From: Dicyema japonicum
Taxonomy: Eukaryota; Dicyemida; Rhombozoa; Dicyemidae
DNA length: 64,000 nt
Assembly (NCBI GenBank): GCA_011109175.1
Contig: RDEW01000091.1
Coordinates: forward strand, 2,169-66,168
Reading direction: 5' to 3'
In this document: positions 49,640 to 62,945 of the stretch, in pieces
Position numbering within the stretch: the first letter of the stretch is position 1
Layout: each line of letters starts with the position of its first letter
The notes under the pieces: generated by a model
What the model saw: the letters and a program-made list of their open reading frames with translations, nothing else
Told to the model about the DNA's origin: nothing
Database searches by the model: none
Translations under genes and position numbers: made by a program

Positions 49640-50163
49640 ACTTTATTCGTGATACAACAGTAGACTTTCGGTACCTCCTTCAAATACGGTATTTGCTTTA
49701 TCAACTCTTACCGACAATACATGGACAAATCCAGTGTCCTTTAAAAATATCGGGTCTTGAATTCCCTCTTCATAACAAAGATTTTTTAAGGATTCTAGAA
49801 AAAGTAGTCATTGATACAATTTCTGGTTCTGATGACCCCTACAGGAATATCGGTAGCTCTCCCTTATCTTGGTTTTTAAGGAACTGAAAATCTGACCTCA
49901 TTGTGAATTTTGAGATTTTCTTTTATCTAAAAATATATTTACCCTTATCCTACTGATAATGAGTAGAAAGTGACGCTAATGGTCGGGAAACCCTATAACT
50001 CTATTTCCGTAAAAAACATTAGCGATCAACTATACTCTCATGACTTGCACGTAATGAATTCTCAACAAAATGACTTCGAAATAGAATTTCTCATTTTTTC
50101 AACCGTCATTCAAACAAGAGAATTTTTTGTAAATTTAGTCTTTTCTTCTCGAGGATCGAAATA
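49640..50163 (+). CDS. unidentified coding-like stretch, possibly spliced
   Basis: Two open segments on the plus strand look protein-like: 49628-49887 (YFIRDTTVDFRYLLQIRYLL, CPLKISGLEFPLHNKDFLRI, SGSDDPYRNIGSSPLSWF) and 49970-50163 (MVGKPYNSISVKNISDQLYS, FEIEFLIFSTVIQTREFFVN, ending SSRGSK-stop). Between them lie GT and AG sites that could be splice sites, but no join restores an obvious family. It sits between the LINE 5' end and another LINE. I do not recognise it; it could be a real gene or transposon-derived. Confidence 0.35.
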
Positions 50164-50290
50164 ATTAACTTGATCCGTCGGAAAAAAAAGCGGCACATCA
50201 ATCGAAGGCAAGACCCGACTATTATTCTAAGCGAGGAGAGAACGTAGAGTGAAGCGGCAAAACGGTAACTCCTCTTCTTATGGGGGAATG

Positions 50291-50912
50291 ATTTATTTAT
50301 TTATTTAAGAACTCCAGAATCACCGGAAAGAAAAACATAATTAACATCAAACAGTTAGGTGATCCCAGTTCTCGGCATTACTATAAGGTAAGTAGTCTTT
50401 CAAGTCCCCACTACCGTATGAAAGATCATTGTCTCATTCCAGTAGAGGAATCCGAAGGGAACTTTTGTACCAATTGGCATTTACTTTGCCTCGGAAATGG
50501 ACAGGCGAATCGGGTTTCCATCTTTCTCACAGAAGCGAAGGAATCCAAATCCACGACTACGGGTTGTAGCTTCCATGAGTATGGGAGTGACTAATGTTCC
50601 TGTATGAGGGCCTATCATACGAATGTATGTTCGGTAAATTGAGTTGAGTATCTAGAACAGTCTCTGATAACCCGAATCTCCACGCAACAGAGGCATGTTC
50701 TACAGATGGTTTGCTGGTAGATTGTTGCAATAGAGTCATCCAAATTCACAGGGGACCTTTGAACAAGTGCACACACAAGTTCATCTTCTGGAAGGTGAAA
50801 ACTAGTTTTCATGGAAATTGAAATTCAACAGTAGTACGTTAATCTAAGAATTGAAGGGGACCTTGTTACTGATATCTGAACAACCTAATGAAAATTTCCG
50901 GTTCTTTTATTT
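50291..50912 (-). mobile_element. jockey/CR1-like LINE 3' part
   Basis: Minus strand: LPEDELVCALVQRSPVNLDD, SIATIYQQTICRTCLCCVEI, RVIRDCSRYSTQF, then DSFASVRKMETRF, PFPRQSKCQ. Homologous to 22890-23460 and 61340-62100. The 3' hairpin GGGATCACC (50366-50358 read in reverse) / CCGGTGATTC and tail TTAAATAAATAAATAAAT are present. Confidence 0.65.
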
Positions 50913-50916
50913 ACAG

Positions 50917-50985
50917 TAAACCCTCATTAATCCGAACTTCAATTATCCGAATTTTTTTGATGAGTTAGCAAAATTTTACAAAGTT
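50917..50985 (+). repeat. Tigger-like terminus
   Basis: TTACAGTAAACCCTCATTAA then TCCGAACTTCAATTATCCGA, typical of Tigger/pogo terminal repeats; a degenerate repeat (AAACCGAAACTTCATAATCC) follows at 51007-51026. No partner end found. 50986-51620 shows nothing else recognised. Confidence 0.5.
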
Positions 50986-51624
50986 TCCTTACAAACAGGC
51001 TTCAATAAACCGAAACTTCATAATCCGCGTGAAAGTTGGAAAACTGTGATACTACGATTAACAAGTCAAGTTTTCACCTGATTCTTTATGTAGCTATAAT
51101 GACGTTTATTTTTGTTCAAGAATATTCTATTTTTTACATTTATATTTAAAATTTGCCTTTCTATCTAAATTTAGCTAACCGGGACATGAGTGATAAAGAC
51201 AATAGTATATTTTCTTCTCCATGTAAGAAAACATAGTAACAACTCAAAAAACATTAAACAAAAATGCCTTGCTTATTCCAATCGAGATTTACTGGAGGAA
51301 CCATTGTTTCGCGGACGTCATGGCTTTTTAGTGTGGTCAAAAACCCCACTCTTTTCAGAAAATACGATTTTTGTTTATCTCTCCGGTTTTCTCTCGACAG
51401 CAATCGCACGTTAACCGGCCGAGGAGCCCTTAGTGTTTCTTCCATTTCGGTTCCTCTGTCTTTTCTGAGATGAATAGTATAATTATTAATAATTTAACAT
51501 TATTGATTTAATGGTTTACGTAATCTGCTACTGTTTAAGGAATTAAATGATTTAAGCATAATTCAACAAGTTAGCCCTTAAGGGAATTAGGTACTTCAAC
51601 TAAGCCAGTATATTTAGTCATTTT

Positions 51625-52005
51625 TATTAACACTATGATTGTAACAAAATGTCAAATGTACTAATTGAGTCCACACATGAGACTACTATCTGGTCGTTAC
51701 ACAATAACATTTTTATACTAAATTTCAATAACACTTGTGAATACCGAATCCCTGCCCACAGTGGTGAGATTCTGATGGTCAAAGGGTGATTCGGTAATCA
51801 TTATGTAACTCATCTAGTCAATACGTGACTTTCGTTGAAAGCGTCCAATAGTGGTACTGTAAGTATTCAGGTCCCCTTCCATAAGATTATTCGTTTGGAA
51901 ATATCGTTCAAGCCTAATGATAGAGAGGTAAAATCCTGATAGCCTCATATGAGATTAAGACTTGTGCAATAGATTCGCGTCACTCGACCAAAACTCATCA
52001 TTAGG
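51625..52005 (-). repeat. ~350-bp dispersed repeat, copy 1
   Basis: The reverse complement of this segment aligns along its length to 60630-60975. Shared blocks include CCAAACGAATAATCTTAT, GCTTTCAACGAAA, GACTAGATGAGTTACATAAT GATTACCGAATC, CAGAATCTCACCACT and GACATTTTGTT. It contains no open frame of note. Confidence 0.75.
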
Positions 52006-53345
52006 CTAATAAAATTATTTAAAACAAGAGCATTTAGTAAAATTTAACTGATCTCTAGTGACATGTTAGTTCTCACGGATGCTATAAGTTCTGATTGTAG
52101 AAAACCTTCACACCTCCCATTCTCTCAAAAAAGACAAGCTATAGCGTTCAACCTATTTATTTCCTTTAGATTTCGCCTCTTCTTCGGGGATAAGGCATTA
52201 ATAGTAACTTCGTGTTTGGCAATGCCCACAGTAAAGACAACGAGGATCCCTCATATTCCATGCTTCCTTAGCCTATGATTAAATATGGCCTATGGAATAT
52301 TTAAATAGACAATTGATCCCTTCTTATTGATTTAATATGACAAATAAAACCAGAATAATGAAGAAAACCACTAAATTAGTAAAAATGGTAATTAAATGGC
52401 ACATTAATGAGAGACTGTTCATGAAAGCCGTATGGTTTAACAGCAATCAGTCAATAAGTCCTCATTAGGCACCATTAATTCTTGGATTTGATTAGGTCGA
52501 CAATCTAAGCATTAAACGAATATTCATACTTCAGCTTTGTTCGGAAATTTGCCGACTTTCAACTTGGAAAACAAGAGTTCTTTATTGTAGTAAACCTCAA
52601 AGGATCCCCGAGCTCCAGGAGAAATATTAGTCTGAAGCTGAGGCCATACATCTTTGAGGTCTTTGACTAGAGCTTTTGCCCTAGACAAATACCCTCAGGA
52701 AGTACTAAATATTAAGAAAAACATCACCAATATAATATCTGTAGCATGGCTCACCATCATGCGATTAAATATTTTATTAATAAATAAGGTTCACCAATGA
52801 TAATAATAATTAAAATTTAAAATTTTACTATTTAATTTAAATTTTATTTAAGGCTATGGAAGATAAGAAAACAATCCTATTCTATCCTCCATTCCTTCCG
52901 ATTATAATAAAATAGTTCATCGGCCCCCTCCTCCAATCGACCAAACAAAATTCTCTATTCAAGGAGATATTCAGGTAAACCTGGCTCGTCTACGATGTGG
53001 GCACCGCCACTCTCAAACGACGTAGGTACTTAAACTGGATGATGCAAAAGATGTCCTCTCTTTCTTTTGTATCCTTTCAGAGTTGACAGCAAATCACCTT
53101 TTTGAATGTCATAAACAGTACACTGTTCGTCTACCATGCCAAAGTTGACCAATCTATGGAAGCGACAGGCGTTCGCTGCGTTTTATTTAATAGCCGCTGG
53201 TCTCGTACATGTTAGCGGAACGGAGTTACTTAACTAACTAATCCTCATATACGTTTTCAACAAGAAAACGGGAGATTTTAGCTCGATTTACTCAAAAATA
53301 GGAATTTTTGAGACGCTTAGAGTAACAGATTCCATTCAGAATCGT
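52006..53345. other. gene-free stretch, nothing recognised
   Basis: AT-rich DNA without a supported gene, hairpin tail or transposon motif. The plus frame 52063-52278 has no recognisable motif. Confidence 0.4.
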
Positions 53346-53349
53346 ATAT

Positions 53350-53432
53350 AATCATCTGAGTGAGGGGATGTCTCTCACTCACCTAGGATGTCAATCATCT
53401 GAGGAGGGGATGTCTATCACTCACCTAGGCGT
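53350..53432. repeat. tandem duplication of ~42 bp
   Basis: ATCATCTGAGTGAGGGGATG followed by TCTCTCACTCACCTAGGATG is repeated immediately with three or four changes (ATCATCTGAGGAGGGGATG, TCTATCACTCACCTAGGCG). Confidence 0.75.
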
Positions 53433-53525
53433 CGGTGTCCCTGAGACTGTGAATCTAACATCCATTTGACATGCTTGTATGGACATTTCAGAAAGCGAGT
53501 TCAATTCCTTCAGGTGTGACTGGTT

Positions 53526-54094
53526 TTATGCATTTCTAGGACGACTGAAATTGCCAAATTCGTTCATTTTGTTTATGAATTTAAGAGTTCGCTTGTCTTC
53601 GGAGATAACATTGTTGACTTGTCTATTGGTGTGCAAAAGAGTGACTTTTACGACCTCTTATCTTTTCCCTGACTATTGACCACGTTCTTCAGAAATCGGG
53701 GAGGTACCTTGATTATCGACGCTCTAGATACACTATTCTGTCTTGCCAATCTCAGCCTGCAAATAAACATTCCGAATACCAAGAGTATAAATCTTAGTTT
53801 TCCATCAGATGAGTTAACCATCTTCCAGAGTCGCTGAAGTCTTTTTTTCTGATAGGATAGTGTTACTCCTGACATGGTTTTCCTTTAATTTCCACTCTTC
53901 TCGTCCACGTTGGAAAAAATTGTGAGAGAAAAAGTTGGCTCGTTCCAATACCTAGGGGAAAACTTAGTCTCTTGCAGAACATACCGCCTCTTTCTAATGA
54001 AAAATATCATTTTTGTCCCCAAGATAGTTTTCTCGCTACGAAGTTTCCCTTGTTTCCGCGAATCTGATTTTCTCAAATTTCTGAAGGACCTCAT
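53526..54094 (-). CDS. small basic protein, family unknown
   Basis: Predicted 145-aa, Lys/Arg-rich protein, start MRSFRNLRKSDSRKQGKLRS. The frame is kept by five short introns: about 53950-53978 (29), 53808-53833 (26), 53757-53779 (23), 53688-53708 (21) and 53640-53671 (32). Exons then read VLERANFFSHNFFQRGREEW, KTSATLEDDLYSW, LRLARQNSVSRASIIK, NVVNSQGKDKR, and QVNNVISEDKRTLKFINKMN, ending SRPRNA-stop. The clean last exon and consistent joins argue for a gene, but no family is recognised and the first two junctions have alternatives. Lies about 800 bp upstream of ZMYND12 in the opposite direction. Confidence 0.45.
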
Positions 54095-54189
54095 TAGACA
54101 ATAAACTTAAGAAATTTTGAATATTCGATTTGATAGCATTCATGAAATCCAATGCGTAAACCTGCTAAAAAAACTAAAAAAGTATACAG

Positions 54190-54645
54190 ATATTTATCCC
54201 TCCCCCACATGTCTAAATGGACGTTAGCGGAGAATTCAAAGTACTGGCCCAATGCTTTCCCGGTACGCGCAGTTAGTATTCATTTGGATGTCGACAATAT
54301 TTGTGTTAGAGTTGTTCTTTGGCTAGGCCTTGATGTCTGCTTGGATGCTGCGGGACGGTTGCCTAGAAAGGGCTATATCTTCTGTCTTGAGACAAAGCGT
54401 CGGGAGATTCCCTCGCCATACTAAGCTAAATTCGATGACTATCAAAGACACTGGGTTCACTTGTCTTCTGGAACCCGTTAGAATTAACAGAGATGATGGC
54501 AAGAGGCCAGATGATGTAATGACCATGTCATGGAGTCAAAGGAGGTCTCTTATTGGGACTCAACGTGCACAATACTTTATCAAACGTGAATCTGCTCAAG
54601 TCATCGCCATGTGTGGGTTTCACAGCGAGTAGTGCTGAAGATTGG
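54190..54645 (+). mobile_element. PHD-lineage LINE C-terminal fragment
   Basis: Broken frames: CVRVVLWLGLDVC, CCGTVA-like Cys segment, GRFPRHTKLNSM, LLEPVRINRDDGKRPDDVMT and MSWSQRRSLIGTQRAQY, matching the C-terminal domain of the elements at 4494 and 41190. 5'-truncated and dead. Confidence 0.6.
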
Positions 54646-54898
54646 GTGCTTTGCAGTGTGCGGAAAGGAGAGCCTAGAATGACACGATAGCTTGGACTCT
54701 CGATCATGAAGGTTAACCCTCATTCAGTGCCTACAAACCGTAATGGAGACCTTTGACTTTCATTGACATTAGCGACTGAACCAATTAATGATTAAAAAAC
54801 AGAGGTACGTCAAAGTAAACATTCGTCGATAAGAATCAGTCAACTGGGACAGAATGGTAAAATTCAATTATTTTAGTTTCTATGGTGAAATAATCAAA

Positions 54899-56141
54899 AT
54901 GATATCCAAGCGTGGAAAAATTGTTTATCCTCTTGCCTTCTCCAAAGATAGAAAATTTTTATGCGAGTTATGCCAGAGAGAAGCTCATCTTCAATGCAAG
55001 AAATGCAGAGTGGCATTTTATTGGTTTGTCTCCCATCGTTCTCAACTAGATCAGCTGTAGTGAGCACTTGGAAGCCGATTTTAACGGCGTTCATGAAAAA
55101 CTCTGCGACAAACTTTCCGAGGTGAGGTCTTCAACCCCGTTTTTTATAACGGAAAGGGAGAGAGTTGAGCATAAAAACAAAATGATCTTTTTGAAAGTCT
55201 TCAATAAACTAAAAGTAGGAAAATATGCTGCAGTTGTGCAAGAAAGAGGCTCAGAAATACGTTTTCGAGAAAAAATTCAACGAAGCCACAGCGTCAGCGA
55301 TTCAGGGGCTGAAATTTGACGTTGAATTAAACGGAATGGAAAGTTTGGGACTGATCTCGTTGTATTTGATTCTCAGCGAGTCCAGCATTGGTGATGACTT
55401 GGATTTGAATTCAAAGGACTAAAAAAGATCCCAGAGGCCGAGAATTACTTGTGTCAAGCCAAATGGATTGTGCTGAAGAACGTCGATACCCCAAACCTTC
55501 TCAAGTCAAAAATGTTCCGTAATTTCGGTCTCCTCTATTTGGAGAAGAAAAAGTACGACGATGCTTTGACCGCCTTTTCGAAGGACGTGGGGATTTTTCT
55601 AATTCTAAGGTTTACTATGCCTCTTTGGATTCTTGCCAAGACAGTGTACTGACCATTGGGGGATATTATAATTTGGCCAGAGTCTTCGAAGAGAAGAAAG
55701 AGGTTAAAGTCTCTAGTTCACTCTACCATAAAGTTATTTTGGTGTAATTCAGGTGGTCCACATATGGTTGACCAGATTTAAGGAATTGTACGACACCTGG
55801 TACCGGGAGGAGGTCAGAATTCAAAAAATAAACGTGGCGGCAAAGTTGGATGTGAATAAAATCGTCAAAATAGGCAGATTGTGAATCATATTGTAGATAA
55901 GATTGAAGCGATCGAATCGGACGTGATTTTGACAAATATCCTCAAGTTTTTCGTGGACCTCAGTGGTTCATCGTCAGATCTTTCCACCATATATGTTGTA
56001 CTTGTCTATTTGAATTTTTTAAACAACAACTTTTCAAAAGCACGTGAGTATTACTTATGTCTGCATGAGTTAAAAGACCAGCTCGATTCCTCGAATTCTT
56101 TGCTTATTCCAAAAGAATTATTGACGGAGATTTTAGCCTGA
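54899..56141 (+). CDS. ZMYND12: ZMYND12 homologue (MYND finger plus TPR)
   Basis: Spliced 365-aa protein. Start MISKRGKIVYPLAF, then an MYND finger CELCQREAHLQCKKCRVAFY-CCSEH...H...C. Then a TPR-like helical region: KKEAQKYVFEKKFNEATASA, AENYLCQAKWIVLK, KMFRNFGLLYLEKKKYDDAL, TIGGYYNLARVFEEKKEVKV, SSLYHKVVHIW, YLNFLNNNFSKAREYYLCLH. The order and length agree with human ZMYND12, an axonemal protein of cilia and sperm tails (known). Introns: 55024-55054 (31), 55215-55233 (19), 55391-55416 (26), 55587-55609 (23), 55733-55752 (20), 55852-55877 (26). Start alternatives: the ATG at 54854, or an ATG at 54881 followed by a possible 26-nt intron ending at 54909. Intact. Confidence 0.9.
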
Positions 56142-56955
56142 TTAACGTCTAACTTGTCTAACTTTAGCCATATTTCGTTGTCTGGTTTTAGGTCACTGAG
56201 ATCTTTAAGTCCCTTAAATAACCTGACTGATTAACTGAATCTGGAATGGTAGCCTCGTCCCGTGCCCACTACCAAGCAAACTATTTGGTAGTTGTTGGTA
56301 AGGGAAAAAAGTGGAGTCTGTTAGGTGGAAGTGTAGTCAGATTTCTCGAGCGGTGACTTGTATGATAACCAGAAGTCGTTTTTTGCTTTCCAAAAACAAA
56401 ACGAGAATCATGCTCACCGTGGGTGACAAAGTTCTCATTCTTCGAACCATTCCAGAGGCTGAGCCCACTCAATCGTGCCTTGAACGATCCACGGCTGGGT
56501 TTCTATAATGCCATCAAAAACCTTGGTATCAACAAGCTTCTGTGACATCTTCCATATAACATTGACTGAATGGAAGCTTCCTTATCGCGGGAGGTTCATG
56601 TCCAATTGGCACGCTTCTACTGAGGTCACCGTATGAATTTCTAGCCTATTTCTCCGTTTTGCTCTTTATTCCCCTTCTAGACCTCTTATTTTTCAGGTTC
56701 CACCTTGAGTTCTAGGTCGCACCAGATACACCTTATGGATTTTTAGGAGCGTCTACTCTGAGTAGTTATTTTCTGTTAGCCATCGGTTTTCATCGCTATT
56801 TCTGTTAGCCAGCCAAAACCTCAGGGGTTATAAAGCCAAAATCGCTTCACTTCCTACGTGTTATGGAATCGTTGATGAAAAGTTAATTGAGTGGATTTCC
56901 ATACAAACCGTAAAAGAGAACCCGTCTCAACCACACTTCACTATACATCTTTAGC
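56142..56955. other. gene-free stretch
   Basis: One frame near 56415-56545 reads VTKFSFFEPFQRLSPLNRAL, NDPRLGFYNAIKNLGINKLL-stop, coding-like in composition but without a recognised family, start or introns. Nothing else found. Confidence 0.35.
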
Positions 56956-56958
56956 CTC

Positions 56959-57393
56959 TTAATAAAATATAAAATTAGCATTACATTGTATTTGTTTGCA
57001 TGATATAGATTTTTTAGAAATAATCAATTTTTCTACACTTGAACTCACAATGGGATGAATAATAATTAGGGCGGAAATAATAGGACATTTTTTAGGACAT
57101 TTTAAAAACAAAATAGTACAATTAGGACATCTTAACAAGAAAATAGGACAAATCATTTTAGAACAATTTATTTTCACAAACTCCTCCATCTTGTGATAAT
57201 TATCTGGAGGTAATTTAATCTCATACAACATAGTTCTGCGCTTTATTGATTTCGAAAGAGAAATTTTCATTTTTCCAATTAGGTCATTAACTGCGAGATA
57301 TTTTGACATTATTTTTATTGTACAATTTTGTAGCAAATGAAAAAAACATTTATTATTTTCATTTTTCAGTATCTTGAAAGTTTTCATCATCAC
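56959..57393 (-). pseudogene. possible MULE-type transposase fragment
   Basis: The 144-codon minus frame contains NNKCFFHLLQNCTIKIMSKY, resembling the GCxFHxxQxxxRKIQ segment of MULE transposases found in many animals. Upstream minus-strand text to about 58020 (EEKIRNEFQKQFPKTHKYLK) is broken. Very AT-rich. No catalytic Asp could be placed, so this is a weak call. Confidence 0.3.
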
Positions 57394-58189
57394 TAATAAA
57401 TAATATCAAATTCTAAATTTTTAATAAGAATTTATCAAAAACATCTCTAATTGTTGAAATTATAACATTCGAATTTGAATATGAATTAATAGCTGATTTC
57501 ATAATGCATAAGTCTCTGGATTACAAATAGCCCGACAATTATATTTAATATTTTTTCCAGTTAATTTTAATTATATAATTGTTTGTCCAAAAATGTTTTC
57601 TGTAGTTCAATAATGTAGATCATACAGTTTATAAATATTTTTTCGGAATGCTGTTATAGACAGTACATGATAATTTAATTTGAGAAATGGCTTTTTATAT
57701 AACTATTCCCTAATTTGTGAAGTGGAATATCAGCATGTAAAATGCTTTAATTAAACAGATATCCAGTTTTTCTTTTTTTTCTTTAGAAAGAAAACGTTGA
57801 GTGGTCTCTATACTTTTTTGGCATTGTGTCTGATGTCTATTTCCATTAAAATGTTGATCGATGTAGTATTGTTTATATGATTTTACTATCTTTGAGCATT
57901 TTTGGTAAAATAAATCTCCTTAGGTGCTCTTTTAAATATTTATGAGTTTTTGGAAATTGCTTTTGAAATTCGTTCCTTATTTTTTCCTCTGTGTTTTAGT
58001 AATTGATAAAATACAAACCTTTCATTAAATGAAGAATGCTAATAATAATAACAGCCTTTTTCACGGAGCCGTGGTATTTATAGCCCCGCATAGGGAGGAC
58101 ACACACTTTATTTAAGTAAAAAACAGTTAATTTTAACTAATCGTAGAACCAAGGGATGATGTCAGTTCTTTTTTCTTGTGTGTGGGTAC

Positions 58190-58410
58190 TTTCTAGACTA
58201 TCCAGTTCCGCAGTGAATATCCACTGATGACGGCGTCACTCGTCAAGCCCTTTTAACATCGTAGATGCAATGGGATAAGAATATCACAAAATACCAGAGG
58301 AAAAAAGGGGATGAGGGAGCGGTCTTCGAGTTAGAAGAGGACAAAAATCAATAATTTATAATGAAGCTTAAATGTTATTTTTGCGTCAAATTTAGGTTTG
58401 ACAGTTCAAG
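58190..58410. repeat. dispersed repeat shared with 17270 and 19586
   Basis: 58200-58245 (reverse GCTTGACGAGTGACGCCGTC) matches 17270-17318. 58345-58400 (AAAATCAATAATTTATAATG, ATGTTATTTTTGCGTCAAAT) matches 19586-19645. The two parts are adjacent here but about 2.3 kb apart, around the lectin gene, in the other location. Confidence 0.55.
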
Positions 58411-58640
58411 AGTTAGAATACGTTTTTTTCATTAAAGGTATTTAAAAAAAATTCTTGTTCATTGTTATTCAAAATTATTGATTTTAATTGTTCAAATTGG
58501 CCACAAAATTCTAATGAACCAATAAATGACAATTTGCGAGAGTCGAGTGTATTTAATTTTGCGAAATTGATTAGGAAAGAATAATATACAAATTCAAAAA
58601 ATTATAAAAAACTTTTTTAAGAAATGATAACGCAAACAGC

Positions 58641-60526
<1,886 letters not shown>

Positions 60527-60629
60527 GAAAATTTTAAAATTGCGCAAAATATTTTAATTTGATAATTATAATAAATAGTTTTATTCAATTAATTTATTTT
60601 TTAATTCATCTATTTTATTTCTCAGTTTT
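60527..60629 (-). promoter_or_regulatory. AT-rich upstream region of Polo kinase
   Basis: About 80% A+T between the start codon and the dispersed repeat at 60630. No defined promoter element recognised; the short distance implies a compact promoter (inference). Confidence 0.25.
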
Positions 60630-60975
60630 TTGTTGAGGTAATGACTTGACTCAATTGCACCTAGTCTTAATCACATGAGGGTATCAGAGGATTTTACGAG
60701 GAGGAGAACGATATTTTCAAACGAATAATCTTATACCAGGAAGTGAATACTGACAGTACTACTACTGGATGCTTTCAACGAAATTAGGTGGGACTAGATG
60801 AGTTACATAATGATGACCGAATCATCCTCCCACCTTCAGAATCTCACCACTATGGGAATCATTATTGGAATTCAGTGTTGTGCAACAACTGATTTATAGT
60901 CTCACGTGTGAGAACTTAGTATACTTGACATTTTGTTCCTATGATAGTGGTAATAATATGTGTTTATTGCTTTGC
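60630..60975 (+). repeat. ~350-bp dispersed repeat, copy 2
   Basis: Aligns to the reverse complement of 51625-52005 over its whole length, with AGTCTTAATC at the start and GACATTTTGTTCCTATGATA GTGGTAATAA at the end. No ORF. Confidence 0.75.
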
Positions 60976-61059
60976 TATTTTGCCATTTGGGCCCTAGTAG
61001 CAAATCTGATACCAAAGGACGACAGATGAACGGATGGATGAACTGACGAACAAAAACAT

Positions 61060-61195
61060 AGTATCTTATATAACAATGGTCCTAGGTTCGATCCCCACAG
61101 TGGTTACTTGTTCAGAGGGTTCCCCTACTTTCCCTTGTTTTACTAGAGTGGCGTCATGTAATCTACCTGTGTTAGGTGCCATTGATTTCCATGAT
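61060..61195 (+). repeat. tRNA-derived SINE copy
   Basis: Contains the B-box GGTTCGATCCCC (61086-61097), then GTTACTTG, and the body block GGCGTCATGTAATCTACCTG (61151-61170) with TTAGGTGCCATTG. The A-box region is unclear. Confidence 0.5.
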
Positions 61196-61339
61196 TCATG
61201 AAATTTATACTTTTATGCAACGTGGTACTTAGTCCGCACAAAACAAAAACTTTGAAAACTGAACGCTTTTCATACACCCTATCCCCATGGAACCATTTCA
61301 TATTCTTTACAAGAGAACGAAGAGCACAATAATTTATTA

Positions 61340-62470
61340 CGAGATCCTGGAGTATGAGGATGATAAAAAATTCGGATAGTTTTTCGATAAAGGGAGTTGA
61401 TTATGTGGATCATAGTTTAAAATAGAGCGAATCGCCTCACAACAAAGGAATACTCTACAAATGGATTGCTCGTAGTGTTGCAGTAGTGACCTATGACAAG
61501 TTATTATTATTATTACCCCGAGGATCACTGGGTCAAAGAGAAAGAAATAAAAGTTCTCATCTAACTAAGTGATCCCAGACCGACAAAGGTGAGGACGAGT
61601 CCGGCGGGGTCGAGAATCCTGAACAGCTCTTCTCATTGGACATGGCATCGGCTCAAAATTTCTGTATGATTGTAGATAATTCGATAGTATTTGGAATAAA
61701 GGGCAGCTCGGTAGAATAGCCTCCTTTAATAGTTTCCGTTGTAGTTCAATTAAAAAGTTTTCAATAGGTTGGATATTGTGATCTGGTCCAATTAACCTTA
61801 TTGCAGTCTCCTCGATTGCAGATAATTTCAATGTGGAAGATCGTGACATTTGCATTGCCCATGAAGGACTTGCATACGTCATCGTTGGTCGGATAAATTG
61901 TTTGTAAATCGTGGCAAGGACACCAGTTTGATCTCTAAGTGTTTTTGAGAGCACTTTTAAAATTCTGACAAGTTATTGAATGGATCATCCAAACAAGTGT
62001 ACACACAATGCTCATTCTCTAGAGGTTTTTGGTAAGGACTTGTCCTACAAGAAGATGAAATTCAATAACTTGTCATACGTCACTTCAAGAACTTAAGGAG
62101 AATTTGTTACAGGTATCTGAATAGATCCGATGAAAATTCCTGGTTTTATCGCAATGATGGTTTGAAGTGAAAAGAGTTTATGTCGATTTTTTGGCCGAAG
62201 TTTTGACATGCTACTATCATTAGCTAGGATAGTGACGAGAAATCTCTTTGCATGTTGGTTTGTCGTGAAGAAATAGTTTGAAAAGCGTTGGAGAACCTTG
62301 GGTCAATCCGTTTGTTAGTAATCGTGATTTTGATCTTAGGTGGCCACAGTTAACTTTTCTCCCTGAGAGAAAGTTGGTCAACACAGTTTCAAACACAGTT
62401 TCAGAAACCTTATTGATAAGAAGTTTCCTTGGGAGTGTTAAATGCTCCATTAATGTCAATGGAAACATGT
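61340..62470 (-). mobile_element. older LINE copy interrupted by a younger LINE
   Basis: Minus-strand pieces: RT at 62220-62468 (LTNFLSGRKVNCGHLRSKSR, LLTNGLTQGSP); 61966-62100 (LENEHCVYTCLDDPFNN); and, after the insertion, 61340-61500 (SLLQHYEQSIC, FLCCEAIRSIL). These correspond to consecutive parts of the element at 50291-50912. The insertion at 61506-61965 splits it. Confidence 0.65.
61506..61965 (-). mobile_element. 5'-truncated LINE insertion with 12-bp target duplication
   Basis: TGACAAGTTATT occurs at 61494-61505 and 61966-61977, flanking this piece. On the minus strand it encodes LRDQTGVLATIYKQFIRPTM, TYASPSWAMQMSRSSTLKLS, AIEETAIRLIGP, and ends HLCRSGIT-stop. The hairpin GGGATCACTT / AGTGATCC and the tail CGGGGTAATAATAATAATAA follow. 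Target-primed insertion of a 460-bp 3' fragment. Confidence 0.85.
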
Positions 62471-62534
62471 GAGGTGGAGTAGCATTAAAGCATAAGCAAT
62501 AAATTGTGAGAAGTACACGTAAGCCGTGACACCT

Positions 62535-62945
62535 ACCTGTTCATCTTCAAGAGAGTTATTCTCCCTACCCTACTTTATGAGTGCGAGGGTGGTTCTTCTC
62601 TGAGAAGAGGGAGAAGATCTTATCCTTCCTAGAGAAGACAAGGAGAGCAGCAATTAAGCTTTCCTTAAACAAGAAACTGAGAGACTGTCTAAGCGAAAAT
62701 GAAGACAAGCTGTTAGAACCGATTAGCAGGATTATGGAGGATCGGATCAATTATTTCACGAGGAGATCAAAGATCAAGGTCACATATATAAAACTTGGAG
62801 AAATTTTCTAAAAAAATTTAAAAAGAAGAAGGGTCCAGGTGTGGAGTCCAAGCCTTATGGAATGACTCAGAAGTAATACCCTCCAGAATACTCCTTAACT
62901 CTTTTGTTAATAAATTGTTATTGTTGTTGTATTGTGAGAACGTTG
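62535..62945 (+). pseudogene. LINE C-terminal fragment, another family
   Basis: Reads RVILPTLLYECE, then EKTRRAAIKLSLNKKLRDCL, SENEDKLLEPISRIMEDRIN and ends KVTYIKLGEIF-stop. The LPxLLYxxE step is the usual post-RT LINE motif. The 3' tail TTGTTAATAAATTGTTATTG TTGTTG follows at 62905. Confidence 0.5.

Noticed and set aside
61060-61110. A functional tRNA gene
   Set aside because: The B-box is good but no cloverleaf arms or acceptor stem can be paired, and the body matches the SINE family.
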